From positions 1 to 64,000 of the forward strand of contig JAGZSY010000016.1 of the NCBI GenBank assembly GCA_018380885.1: a stretch of 64,000 nucleotides of DNA, read 5' to 3'. The translations under genes and the position numbers were made by a program. The number at the start of each line of letters is the position of its first letter. Position 1 is the first letter of the stretch. Positions 41,760-50,152 of the stretch are shown here, piece after piece. The DNA comes from Enterocloster asparagiformis (GTDB lineage: Bacteria > Bacillota > Clostridia > Lachnospirales > Lachnospiraceae). The notes beneath the pieces were generated by a model. The model saw nothing but the letters and a program-made list of their open reading frames with translations, ran no database searches and had not been told where the DNA came from.

Positions 41760-43340
41760 TTACTCGGCCCAGTACATCATGTTGTAGTCGGTATATCCGG
41801 TACCGCTGAGCACAACGCCCTGGAGCTTGGCGTCGTGGGCTCTCAGCCACACGGACTGGAACAGGGAAATCTGCGGCGCATCCTGGTTGACGGTGGCCAC
41901 GATGTTCTCGATCTTCTCCATGCGCGCGTCGTCGTCCAGTGTGCTCTGGGCATCCAGAATCATCTTATCCATCTCAGGATTGTTGTAGGAACCCGGATAC
42001 TGGTTGCGGCGGTCGGTCACATAGCGCTGCACGTAGGTGAGGGCGTTGGAGGGTGACCAGGAGGCGATCAGGCCCGTGTAGTCGCCCTGGGCCCACTTCT
42101 CAAAGTAGGTCGCGGTATCCAGGGATTCCACCTTCACGGTGATCCCCAGCTCAGCCAGGTTACTCTGGATGATGGTTGCCACCGCCACGCGGGTCTCGTT
42201 GGTTACCAGGATGGACAGCTCGATGGAAGCGGGATCTCCGCCCCAGGCCGCCATATACTCCTTGGCCTGATCCAGGTTGTATTCCAGCTGGCCCTTGGTG
42301 GTGGAACCCCACAGGCCCTGGGCGATGGCGGAATAGTTCACCACGCCGTAGCCGCTGAGCGCGCCGTCGATGATGTCCTGACGGTTGATGGCGCAGGCGA
42401 TGGCTCTGCGCAGGTCAGCGTTGTCAAAGGGAGCCTTGTCGTTGTTTAAGAACAGGATCACGTTGTCTACAGAATTTACTTCCTCAACCTTCACGTCCGG
42501 GTTATTTAACAGGCTGGCCGCATCCGCTCCGTTGGTCTCCCAGACGAAGTCCACCTCGCCTGTCTCCAGGGCCAGGGCTCTTGTCACGCCCTCGGGGATG
42601 ATGGCGAATTCCAGATTCTTGATCTTGGCCGCCCGGTCCGCATCAAAGTAGCCGTCAAACGCCTCCAGGGTCAGATGGTCGCCGGACACCCACTCCACCA
42701 GCTTGTAAGGGCCGGTTCCCACGGGGTTCTCGTTGAAGTCGTTGCCGCTCTCCAGCAGGCCCTTGGGCAGAATCCAGTTGAAGTGGTATCCCAGGTCGTA
42801 CAGAAGTCCCGCGTAAGGCTCGTTGGTGGTGATCTTTACGGTATAATCGTCCACCGCCTCGATGCTCTTCATATTGCTGGTGTATGTAGTGGAGGCCGGA
42901 AGAGACTTGGCATACTCCAGGGTGGCAACTACGTCCGCCGCGGTGAAATCGTCGCCGTTGTGGAACTTAACGCCCTGCTTCAGGGTGAAAATCCAGTCCA
43001 CGTCGTTCTCCACCTTGTAGTCCGACGCCAGATCCAGCTCCGGCTTCAGGGTTTCATTGTCGATCCGCACCAGGCCGTTGTAGGTCAGCATGTTGAACTG
43101 TACGGAAATCAGTGAATCGTGGTCGCAGGTTGTCAGGGACGGCGGTTCGCTGGTCAGAGCCACTCTCAGGGTATCCTTGGCGGAAGCGCCGTCTGTTGCG
43201 GGAGCCGCGCTCTCAGAGCCGTCGGCCGCCTTCTCCGACCCCTGGGGGGTGGAGGATGTCTTGCTGCCACATGCGCTCAGAGCTCCGGCTGCCAGGACGA
43301 CTGCCAGTGTAAGGGCCAACACATTTTTTGCTTTTTTCAT
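41760..43340 (-). CDS. Peptide ABC transporter substrate-binding lipoprotein (SBP family 5, second locus)
   Basis: 526 residues from ATG 43340 (AGAGGTG upstream). Signal MKKAKNVLALTLAVVLAAG with lipobox LSAC, then a Ser/Ala/Gly-rich linker and the family-5 binding domain (LTYNGLVRIDNETLKPELD, FTLKQGVKFHNGDDF). It is the first gene of a nine-gene operon reaching to 33177. The ligand is unknown; the enzymes downstream suggest peptides or blocked/cyclic amino-acid derivatives. Confidence 0.93.
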   Translation of the reverse strand: MKKAKNVLALTLAVVLAAGALSACGSKTSSTPQGSEKAADGSESAAPATDGASAKDTLRVALTSEPPSLTTCDHDSLISVQFNMLTYNGLVRIDNETLKPELDLASDYKVENDVDWIFTLKQGVKFHNGDDFTAADVVATLEYAKSLPASTTYTSNMKSIEAVDDYTVKITTNEPYAGLLYDLGYHFNWILPKGLLESGNDFNENPVGTGPYKLVEWVSGDHLTLEAFDGYFDADRAAKIKNLEFAIIPEGVTRALALETGEVDFVWETNGADAASLLNNPDVKVEEVNSVDNVILFLNNDKAPFDNADLRRAIACAINRQDIIDGALSGYGVVNYSAIAQGLWGSTTKGQLEYNLDQAKEYMAAWGGDPASIELSILVTNETRVAVATIIQSNLAELGITVKVESLDTATYFEKWAQGDYTGLIASWSPSNALTYVQRYVTDRRNQYPGSYNNPEMDKMILDAQSTLDDDARMEKIENIVATVNQDAPQISLFQSVWLRAHDAKLQGVVLSGTGYTDYNMMYWAE

Positions 43341-43750
43341 AATCGTCACCTCTCTGTCAATATTCCATATATGTGTTCTTGTTATGGACATCTGTTTACC
43401 ATATGCGTACATAAATGGTTGTTGACAGTATACCATAAATCTGTGTAAAAAAGCTTATATTAATTTTTGTTAACCATTATCGCGTTTTCAGATAGTTATT
43501 TATCCAAAGGAAGCTTTTGTTTTTTAAGCGCCCTGCGCCGCTTGCGCTTTACTTAATTAACGTAATAGCTTATTTTCTGAATATTTTATCGATTATTGCA
43601 TAATTACGGGAATCGCAGATTACCTTAAAGCCCGCCCGCGGCGGGACCTTGTCCCGGCTGAAATCGTGACAAATGTCATCCCCGGCGTTACATTCAACAT
43701 CTGTCCCGCAGCCGTGAAATGGTCTATCATTAGATTATAAGAAGGGAGGT
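43341..43750. other. Divergent intergenic region between binding-protein gene and DUF2157 gene
   Basis: About 410 bases without a gene. The minus-strand part holds an extended -10 promoter at 43427-43435. An AT-rich centre (43440-43620) is followed by a GC-rich segment near 43631-43658 able to form a short hairpin, and by TGACA-AA-TGTCA (43667-43678), a small palindrome that could be an operator for the plus-strand pair. Confidence 0.55.
43427..43435 (-). promoter_or_regulatory. Extended -10 promoter (TGGTATACT) of the second Dpp operon
   Basis: TGG followed by TATACT on the minus strand, about 85 bases before the lipoprotein ATG. The -35 region is weak, as allowed for extended -10 promoters. 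Confidence 0.5.
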
Positions 43751-45004
43751 ATGAATGTGAATGCCCATGAATTTTACCGCGAATTAGAACAGCTCACCAG
43801 GCTGGGCTATCTGGAGCAGCCGCAGTTAGACAGAATCCGGGACGAGTACTTAAAGACCAGAAAGGAACGGAACAACATCTTTCTGATCTTCGCCCTGCTG
43901 GGCGTGATCTTTATCGGGGCAGGGGCCATTTCCCTGTTCGCCTGGAACTGGTCCATGTTCTCCCGGGAGCTCAAGGCCCTGATCGCCCTGCTCCCGCTGC
44001 TGGGGGTTCAGGGGCTGCTCTGGTGGAAGCTTCGCGCCGGAGCCCCTGAAATCTGGATCAAATCCCTGACCCTGGCCCTGGGCATCGCCTTTCTGTCCGC
44101 GCTGGGGCTGATCTACCAGGCCTATCAGCTCTCCTTCAGCCTCCGTTCCATGCTGCTGACCGGTTTTCTCACCATGCTGCCGGTCGTCTATCTGCTGGAC
44201 GGCTACTACCTGGCGATTCTGTACATGGCCGGAATCTGCTGGACCGGCTGGGACAGCGGCTACACCCTGCTGGCCCTCCTGCTGCTGCCCTATTACGTGG
44301 CGCTGGTCCGGCGCGGCGAACACTGCGGCCTGCTTTCCCTGTGCTTTTTTCTCTGGTTTTTGTACCTGGCCGTACGCTACATGCCCGGCGCTTACTACGC
44401 CTGCATCCTCATCCTGATGATCTACGCCACCGTGGAGGCGCCGGCTCTTTACCAAAAGCTGGCGGGACGGCTGCTGTACGGACTGTTGTTTCTGAAGGCT
44501 GTTTTTTATCTGTTCTCCGTTGAACTGGCCCGGCTGTTCGAGTGCGGGCAGTCCTGCCCGTATTTCTCCCGTTTTCCGGACCTGCCGCTGCTCGCCCTGC
44601 TGGCTGCCGCCGCGGTGCGGCTGTATATAGTATGGAAGAAACGGACCCCCGGGGAGCGGGCCGGCCTTGCAGCTTACGGCGGTTTGTGCGGCCTGCTGGT
44701 ATTGGACCTGCTATTTATTGACCCGGATTACCGGTTCGCCTGGGCGCTCCTGTGCAACCTGGGATTCATCGCCTACAGCCTGTACCGGCTGATGTGCGGG
44801 GTCAGGCTGGTAAACCTGGCCTCCGTCAGGCGCTACACCGCCGCGCTCATCCTCTATATCGTGTTTAAGGTCTCTCTGGGAGATTACGGGCTTCTGGTGA
44901 AGGGGATTGTATTTCTCATGGCCGGGCTGGCGTTCCTGGGAGCCAATTACCTGATGACCGCGAAGCTGAAAGGGGGAAATTCCTGTGAAAAGGCATCGGA
45001 ATAA
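43751..45004 (+). CDS. DUF2157 family membrane protein
   Basis: 417 residues. A short soluble helical N-terminus (about 1-40) is followed by roughly ten or more hydrophobic helices starting at about 43, the pattern of DUF2157 proteins. Function unknown. GGGAGG lies immediately before the ATG at 43751; the GTG two codons later (43757) has better spacing and may be the real start. It overlaps the next gene by 20 bases, and DUF2157 with GDYXXLXY genes is a recurrent pair. Confidence 0.8.
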   Translation: MNVNAHEFYRELEQLTRLGYLEQPQLDRIRDEYLKTRKERNNIFLIFALLGVIFIGAGAISLFAWNWSMFSRELKALIALLPLLGVQGLLWWKLRAGAPEIWIKSLTLALGIAFLSALGLIYQAYQLSFSLRSMLLTGFLTMLPVVYLLDGYYLAILYMAGICWTGWDSGYTLLALLLLPYYVALVRRGEHCGLLSLCFFLWFLYLAVRYMPGAYYACILILMIYATVEAPALYQKLAGRLLYGLLFLKAVFYLFSVELARLFECGQSCPYFSRFPDLPLLALLAAAAVRLYIVWKKRTPGERAGLAAYGGLCGLLVLDLLFIDPDYRFAWALLCNLGFIAYSLYRLMCGVRLVNLASVRRYTAALILYIVFKVSLGDYGLLVKGIVFLMAGLAFLGANYLMTAKLKGGNSCEKASE

Positions 45005-45533
45005 ACTGATTCTCGCAGCGTTCGCGCTGCAAATCCTGTTGCTGCTCTCCATAGCCGGCCTGGTCTTTTGCGTATCGCGAAACGGCCGCACCGCGGTCTT
45101 GGAAATGACCGGGTACGACCCCTACGACGCCCTGCGGGGACGCTATCTGCAGATGAGCAATCCAGACGGCGACGTGGTCCTGGAGCCGGGCTCCGTGCAG
45201 CGCTACCAGGCCCGTTCCGGGGAACCCGGGGATGTGTACGTGGTTCTGGAGCCGGACCCTGAAAACGGCCTGGACCGCTTTTCCTTCGCCACCCTGGACC
45301 GCCCGGCGCGGGACGTCCCGTACATCAAATGCGCTTCCGACTACCTGTGGATGTCCGGTGACGAGGCCCGGGTCTACATTTACCCGCGGATCACCAAGTA
45401 CTACTTGAACGAAAGCCAGGCCGCCCGGCTGGAGGGCGCTGTCACCTGGGACACACAAATCCGGCTGTCCCTGAAAATATGGCGCGGCATGTACGTGGCC
45501 GACGGGCTGGAGATTGACGGGGTAAAATATTGA
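44985..45533 (+). CDS. GDYXXLXY-family membrane-anchored protein
   Basis: 182 residues with one N-terminal helix (about 8-30) and an extracytoplasmic domain carrying DPYDALRGRYLQM, a variant of the GDYxxLxY signature in which the acidic G-D is G-R. The start is GTG with AAAGGGGGAAA upstream, inside the 3' end of the DUF2157 gene. Function unknown; the overlapping arrangement indicates a two-protein membrane unit. Confidence 0.82.
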   Translation: MKRHRNKLILAAFALQILLLLSIAGLVFCVSRNGRTAVLEMTGYDPYDALRGRYLQMSNPDGDVVLEPGSVQRYQARSGEPGDVYVVLEPDPENGLDRFSFATLDRPARDVPYIKCASDYLWMSGDEARVYIYPRITKYYLNESQAARLEGAVTWDTQIRLSLKIWRGMYVADGLEIDGVKY

Positions 45534-45554
45534 GGGAGCGGATGATTCCGCTCC
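45533..45554. terminator. Hairpin between convergent GDYXXLXY and lyase genes
   Basis: An 8-bp stem GGGAGCGG/CCGCTCCC with a 6-base loop that begins on the final base of the stop codon of the plus-strand gene and ends 17 bases before the end of the minus-strand gene. T runs on either side are weak, so a bidirectional terminator is likely but unproven. Confidence 0.5.
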
Positions 45555-45570
45555 CGGTCTGAAACATCTA

Positions 45571-47202
45571 TTATTCCGCCGCGTACGGCTCGAGAAACGC
45601 ATGGAAATGCCGCATGGGAAGGGTGTGTCCCAGCGTGATCTTCATGTTGGGGATGCTCTGGCGGTCCTGGTAGAGCTGGGTCACGGCCGCAATTACGTAA
45701 TCCAGATGCTCCCTGGACAGCTGGCTTCTGTTCACGGCAAAGCGCACCACGTTGCACACCTCCTTCTGCTGCTCCGGGGTCTTTAAATCGTACTCCATAC
45801 TGTAGTCCCCCAGCTCGGAAACGCGGATGCCGTAGCGCCTGATCAGCTCCAGGCTGAAGCCCGCGCCCGCAAAGGACTCATGCCCGCGCTTTCCGTCGAA
45901 AAATTCATCCATGTTGATATAGACGCCGTGCCCTCCTGCCGGAAGCACAACCCCTTTTACGCCGTTTTTGTAAAAGCCCTGGGCCAGATATTCGCACTGC
46001 TCCACCCGCTCCTTCAGATACTCAAAGCGGCCGCACTCGTACAGACCGGCCGCCAGGGCCATAATATCATGCCCGGACATTCCGCCGTAAGAGTCATTGC
46101 CGTAGCTGGAAATCTGTTTCACCTTCAGGAGGATTCCCACGTCCGTGATCACCCTGCCCTCGGCGTCAAAGTCGGAAAAATTCTTCCAGAACAATCCCTT
46201 ATCCCGGAACGCGAGGATTCCGCCCATGTTCGCGTGCCCGTCTTTTTTTAAGCTGGCCGTAAATCCGTCGCAATAGGAAAACAGCTCCTTTGCAATGGCA
46301 AAAATGGATTTGTCCTCATACCCCGGCTCATTCACCTTGATAAAATAGCAGTTCTCAGCCCAGCGGGCGGCATCCAGCATATACGGTATGCCGTATTTGT
46401 GGGCGATCCGGCTGGACTCGCGGATGTTCGCCATGGAAACCGGCTGTCCGCACACCGTGTTGTTGGTGATCGTGGTGTAGACCAGCGGAACATTTTCCGG
46501 TCCCACCTCCTCAATCAGGGCCTCCAGCTTTGCGGTGTCCATATTTCCCTTGAACGGATTTTTCTCATACACGCCGCCCTCCGGCACCTCCCAGAGAAGC
46601 TGCTTGTCAAAGCAGTTGCGCGGGGTGGAGCCCATCTGTTTGATATTGCCCTCGGTGGTGTCGAAATGGCCGTTGGACGGGATGGTAAAATTCTTGCCGG
46701 GATGGCGCTCCCCCAGTATTTTGCTGACCATTGCAAACAACACGCTCTCCGCAGCGCGGCCCTGGGGCATGATAAATGTGTTCGGCCGCTCCATCTGGGC
46801 TGCGCCCCCGTTAAACAATCCCCCCTCGTATTCGCAGAGATACATCTCGTCCATCATCTTGTCGATGTCCTGGCAGTCTGTTCTGACCAGGTCGATGACT
46901 CGCTTCTGTTCGTCCCCCCGCTCGAATACATCCCGGAACGCATCCATGAGCACGTAATACCCCTTGTTGCGGCCGTAAGCCTCGTCCCCTAGGAACATTG
47001 CGCTCCACTGCACATCCGTCATGGCGGTGGTGCCGGAATCGGACAGCATATCCACGGTCAGCATACCGGCCGGGAATGCAAATTCATTGTAATGGGTGGC
47101 CTTCAGCGCGCGCTCACGCTGTTCAACCGTCACATTGGGAATATTGCGCTTCACATAAGAGTAGGATTTTGGTGTTGCCACGTTTAATGAGTAGTCTTTC
47201 AT
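45571..47202 (-). CDS. Tyrosine phenol-lyase / tryptophanase-like beta-eliminating lyase
   Basis: 543 residues from ATG 47202 (GGAGG 9 bases upstream), about 80 longer than typical tyrosine phenol-lyases. Family landmarks: LSDSGTTAMTDVQW, GDEAYG (Y76), PQGRAAES near 146-153, N248 in TNNTVCGQPVSMANI, D277/R280 in LDAARWAENCYFIK, and the PLP lysine SLKKDGHANMGG (K320). An insertion of about 45 residues lies near 93-142, and the segment 178-215 differs strongly from both named enzymes. It should split a beta-substituted amino acid to pyruvate, ammonia and a leaving group; the leaving group is unknown. It follows an M20 peptidase and YfcC transporter in one operon. Confidence 0.82.
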   Translation of the reverse strand: MKDYSLNVATPKSYSYVKRNIPNVTVEQRERALKATHYNEFAFPAGMLTVDMLSDSGTTAMTDVQWSAMFLGDEAYGRNKGYYVLMDAFRDVFERGDEQKRVIDLVRTDCQDIDKMMDEMYLCEYEGGLFNGGAAQMERPNTFIMPQGRAAESVLFAMVSKILGERHPGKNFTIPSNGHFDTTEGNIKQMGSTPRNCFDKQLLWEVPEGGVYEKNPFKGNMDTAKLEALIEEVGPENVPLVYTTITNNTVCGQPVSMANIRESSRIAHKYGIPYMLDAARWAENCYFIKVNEPGYEDKSIFAIAKELFSYCDGFTASLKKDGHANMGGILAFRDKGLFWKNFSDFDAEGRVITDVGILLKVKQISSYGNDSYGGMSGHDIMALAAGLYECGRFEYLKERVEQCEYLAQGFYKNGVKGVVLPAGGHGVYINMDEFFDGKRGHESFAGAGFSLELIRRYGIRVSELGDYSMEYDLKTPEQQKEVCNVVRFAVNRSQLSREHLDYVIAAVTQLYQDRQSIPNMKITLGHTLPMRHFHAFLEPYAAE

Positions 47203-47300
47203 AGGTTTATACCTCCGCTTTCTGGCTTTCACGCCATCTTTTATATTTACTCCGGTCGTCCCGTGGACTGGCGGTCAGTATCATTGTTTGGATATTTTCT

Positions 47301-48461
47301 CTATAACGCGTATGCGGCGCAGGCGGCCAGCACGGCCCGGTCAACCAGGCTGTCCGCCACCGCGTACTCGTCCCTGGTGTGGCACCCTTCCCCCTTGGCC
47401 CCCATGCCGCACACGGCCGGAACGCCGTTTGCCACGATAACGCCGGAATCCGACACGCCGCCCACCGTAAACGGATGTACGTCGCCATAGCCGCATTCCC
47501 CGGCCACCTTCTGAATGTGCTCAAATAGCCCCATGACCTCCGCGGTCGTGTCCATGCTCTCCATCATCATGCGCACGCTCATCTGCGCCCTGGTGCCCTC
47601 TATATGTACATGCTCCGCGGCCGACCGGATGTCCTCCAAAATCTCATCCCGGACGGCCAGGGAGGGAAAGCGGATGCCAATGCTGATTTTGGCCTCGCCG
47701 GGAACCGTATTTTCACCGATCCCTCCGCTGACCATACCGCAGTTGATCAGCTTCCCCCTGGCAATATCACGTTTTGACTCCAACTCAATGACTTTATGGC
47801 ACATTTCCGTCACCGCGCTTCTCCCCTTTTCCGGCGCCAGCCCCGAATGGGCCGCCACTCCCTGCACGGTGACGTCCACAATTCCGCCGCCCTTTCTTCC
47901 AACCACCAGCCCGTCATGGCGATAGCCAACCTCAAAGTTAAACGCGCCCTCCGCGCCCGCCAGCTCCGAGATTATGATGTCCTTTGCTTTTGAAAACATA
48001 TGGAGCTTTTCTTCATCCCCCACAAATATACATTTGACCGGCCTGCCAGTGTATCCAATATCTCTCAGCGCCCGGACGGCGAAAAGGGCGATCACCAGTC
48101 CTCCCTTCATATCCAGCACGCCGGGACCGTGGGCCAGCCCCTCCTCGTCGATTCTGAAAGGGTTCGCCTCCGCCTCCCCGTCCTCAAAAACCGTGTCCAT
48201 GTGGCCGATGAACAGCAGGGGGCGTTTCTCCGCCTCGCCGCGCCGCTCTCCAATCAGCACCGGACCGGCTCCCTCCGAGGGAATCACCCTGGTATCCATC
48301 CCGATGTCCTCCATCTCCTGTCTCAGGATTTCGCAGACCGCCTCCACGCCGGCTATATTGGTGGAACCGCTGTCTATATTTACAATTTTTTCCAGCAAAG
48401 CGATCATCCTGCCCTTATTTTCACCCACGCTCTTTCTCACTGTTTCGTAAACCTGCCTCAT
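47301..48461 (-). CDS. M20-family peptidase (carboxypeptidase G2-like)
   Basis: 386 residues. Zinc motifs FIGHMDTVF and GPGVLDMKGG, catalytic GDEEK (normally DEE), FEVGYRHDG, and a dimerisation domain with VQGVAAHSG; the C-terminal GAKGEGCHTRDEYA carries the last metal histidine. Related to glutamate carboxypeptidase and similar enzymes releasing C-terminal amino acids. It probably liberates the amino acid that the downstream lyase then cleaves. It is 99 bases upstream of the lyase start. Confidence 0.88.
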   Translation of the reverse strand: MRQVYETVRKSVGENKGRMIALLEKIVNIDSGSTNIAGVEAVCEILRQEMEDIGMDTRVIPSEGAGPVLIGERRGEAEKRPLLFIGHMDTVFEDGEAEANPFRIDEEGLAHGPGVLDMKGGLVIALFAVRALRDIGYTGRPVKCIFVGDEEKLHMFSKAKDIIISELAGAEGAFNFEVGYRHDGLVVGRKGGGIVDVTVQGVAAHSGLAPEKGRSAVTEMCHKVIELESKRDIARGKLINCGMVSGGIGENTVPGEAKISIGIRFPSLAVRDEILEDIRSAAEHVHIEGTRAQMSVRMMMESMDTTAEVMGLFEHIQKVAGECGYGDVHPFTVGGVSDSGVIVANGVPAVCGMGAKGEGCHTRDEYAVADSLVDRAVLAACAAYAL

Positions 48462-48514
48462 ACTGTTTCTCCCTTCATTTCTTCTGCGATATCTTATTTA
48501 AACCGTCAGGTCTC

Positions 48515-49894
48515 CTATGCCCAGCCAATGGTCGCCAGCAGGACGATAAAGGCGGCGGAAACCACAGCCAGGATGCCCATCAGCGGGCCTGCGTACCTCA
48601 GCCAATCCGTGAAATCCACATCGGCCAGCTCCAAAGCGCCCACCATAGGGCCGGACATCGGAGTCAGGGTGTTGGTCAGATTGTCGCCCAGAGAGTAGGC
48701 GAACACCACCAGCTGCCGGGTCAGTCCGCAAACGTCTCCGATGGGCGTTAACAGCGGCATCATGATGGCCGCTTTGGACAGCCCGCTGGGTATGAACAGG
48801 TTCAGCACCAGCGTGAAAATGAAAATGCCGATGGCCGCCAAAGCCAGGCCGTTGTTTCCGATCAGACCGGAGGCTGCGTTGGAGATGGTGTGCATGACGT
48901 GCCCCTGGTCCAGGACCATACCCACGATCCGCGCAAGGCCCATCACCACGCAGATACCGCCCATTGACTGCGCGCCCTTGAAAAAATTTTTGCTCATTCT
49001 GTTGGGGCTTACACGGTACATGAGCCCGGCAAACAGAGAGCTGAGAATCATAAACACATACAGGTATTCCTGGCCCCAGCCCAGCTTAGGCGCGCAGACA
49101 GCGTACAGCACGTACACCGCAAACATGACAGCTACCGAAAGGATACCTTTTACGGGCAGCGCCGCTTCTTTGATGGCCTCCATGCCCGCCTCCGGAGCCA
49201 GCACCCCGCCCACCAGGCTTTTTCCGGGATCCTTGGAAATGCGGATGGCATATCTGGTGCAGTACAGGGCGTTGATGGCGGTAAACACCGTCCACACGAT
49301 AAAACGCGCTCCCATGCCGGACAGCGGCTCCACGCCCGCCATGGCCTGGTACTGGATCAGCATGCTGGAGGTAAAGCTCGAGCCCAGGCCGATCAGATAG
49401 CCCAGATAAAACATACCCATTGCCGTGATTCTGTCCAGCCGCAGCCTTGCGCAGATCACCAGCCCCACGGTCACAAACGCAATCATCGAGTCGTTTCCCG
49501 CAAAGGCCCCCAGGGCGGACATCATGACCACAATGGCCGGCACCAGCACCTTCGTGCTCTTATCCTGCAGCTTCCAGACACCGTAGTCCAGCACGTCGTT
49601 AAACGCCCCGGTATCCAGCAGTACGGCGATAGAGCCGCCGGCCACCAGCATCAGGCTGATCACGGACGCCGCGCTCTCAATCCCCTTTTTGATCATCAGC
49701 AGCGCGGACCACGGCGATACCGGCTCCCGCTCCACAAGGTGGTAGCTCCCGGCAACGGCCTGTCCCGCCTCGTCCATGTCGTAGACGCCGGGAGGCGCGA
49801 CATAGGTGGCCAGGCAGGCCAGCAGGATGATACACAGGATAATGATAAAAATATGCGGCACATTCATCTTTTTAACTTGCTTTGTTTTCTCCAT
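48515..49894 (-). CDS. YfcC/DcuC-family anaerobic carrier
   Basis: 459 residues with about twelve hydrophobic segments, beginning with a helix at about 13-35. The family segment GSIAVLLDTGAFN, then GAFAGNDSMIAFV and the late FIPSGLSKAAIMMPLLTPIGD are typical of YfcC proteins in the C4-dicarboxylate anaerobic carrier superfamily, which import amino acids or dipeptides in characterised cases. AAGGGGG precedes the ATG. First gene of the YfcC-M20-lyase operon. Confidence 0.88.
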   Translation of the reverse strand: MEKTKQVKKMNVPHIFIIILCIILLACLATYVAPPGVYDMDEAGQAVAGSYHLVEREPVSPWSALLMIKKGIESAASVISLMLVAGGSIAVLLDTGAFNDVLDYGVWKLQDKSTKVLVPAIVVMMSALGAFAGNDSMIAFVTVGLVICARLRLDRITAMGMFYLGYLIGLGSSFTSSMLIQYQAMAGVEPLSGMGARFIVWTVFTAINALYCTRYAIRISKDPGKSLVGGVLAPEAGMEAIKEAALPVKGILSVAVMFAVYVLYAVCAPKLGWGQEYLYVFMILSSLFAGLMYRVSPNRMSKNFFKGAQSMGGICVVMGLARIVGMVLDQGHVMHTISNAASGLIGNNGLALAAIGIFIFTLVLNLFIPSGLSKAAIMMPLLTPIGDVCGLTRQLVVFAYSLGDNLTNTLTPMSGPMVGALELADVDFTDWLRYAGPLMGILAVVSAAFIVLLATIGWA

Positions 49895-49938
49895 TGTTTC
49901 CCCCTTTTGTTGTGCACATTGTATCGTTTACGTATCTA

Positions 49939-49944
49939 ATTATA
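49939..49944 (-). promoter_or_regulatory. -10 box (TATAAT) upstream of the YfcC operon
   Basis: Perfect -10 on the minus strand in an AT-rich stretch, with a TTATGC -35-like hexamer about 18 bases away. The element lies in a small inverted repeat TATCTA-ATTA-TAGATA (49933-49948) that could be an operator. Start near 49932. Confidence 0.5.
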
Positions 49945-50040
49945 GATAATAAAAGTATTGTTGCATAATCTCAGTTTCTTATCTCTCAGTTATAACAAAA
50001 AAGCATAGCCAACAAAGAGCAACAAAAATAAGGCCCCCAA

Positions 50041-50070
50041 AAGCCGTGGTCATAAACTGCCACAGCCCTT
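50041..50070 (-). terminator. Hairpin downstream of the YitT gene
   Basis: A 7-bp stem (GCTGTGG/CCACGGC with one wobble) followed on the minus strand by TTTTGGGGGCC and then TTATTTTTG. A weak-to-moderate terminator about 85 bases after the YitT stop. Confidence 0.4.
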
Positions 50071-50152
50071 GAAGGCCCTGAAAGCCTTTCGAACGATTAT
50101 CAGTTTTCCGGCGGTTCCCTCTTGCCTGCCGCGCAAAATCCCATTTCAGCGA

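Noticed and set aside
45571..47202. Naming the lyase tryptophanase or tyrosine phenol-lyase
   Set aside because: The specificity segments differ from both, so only the family is called.
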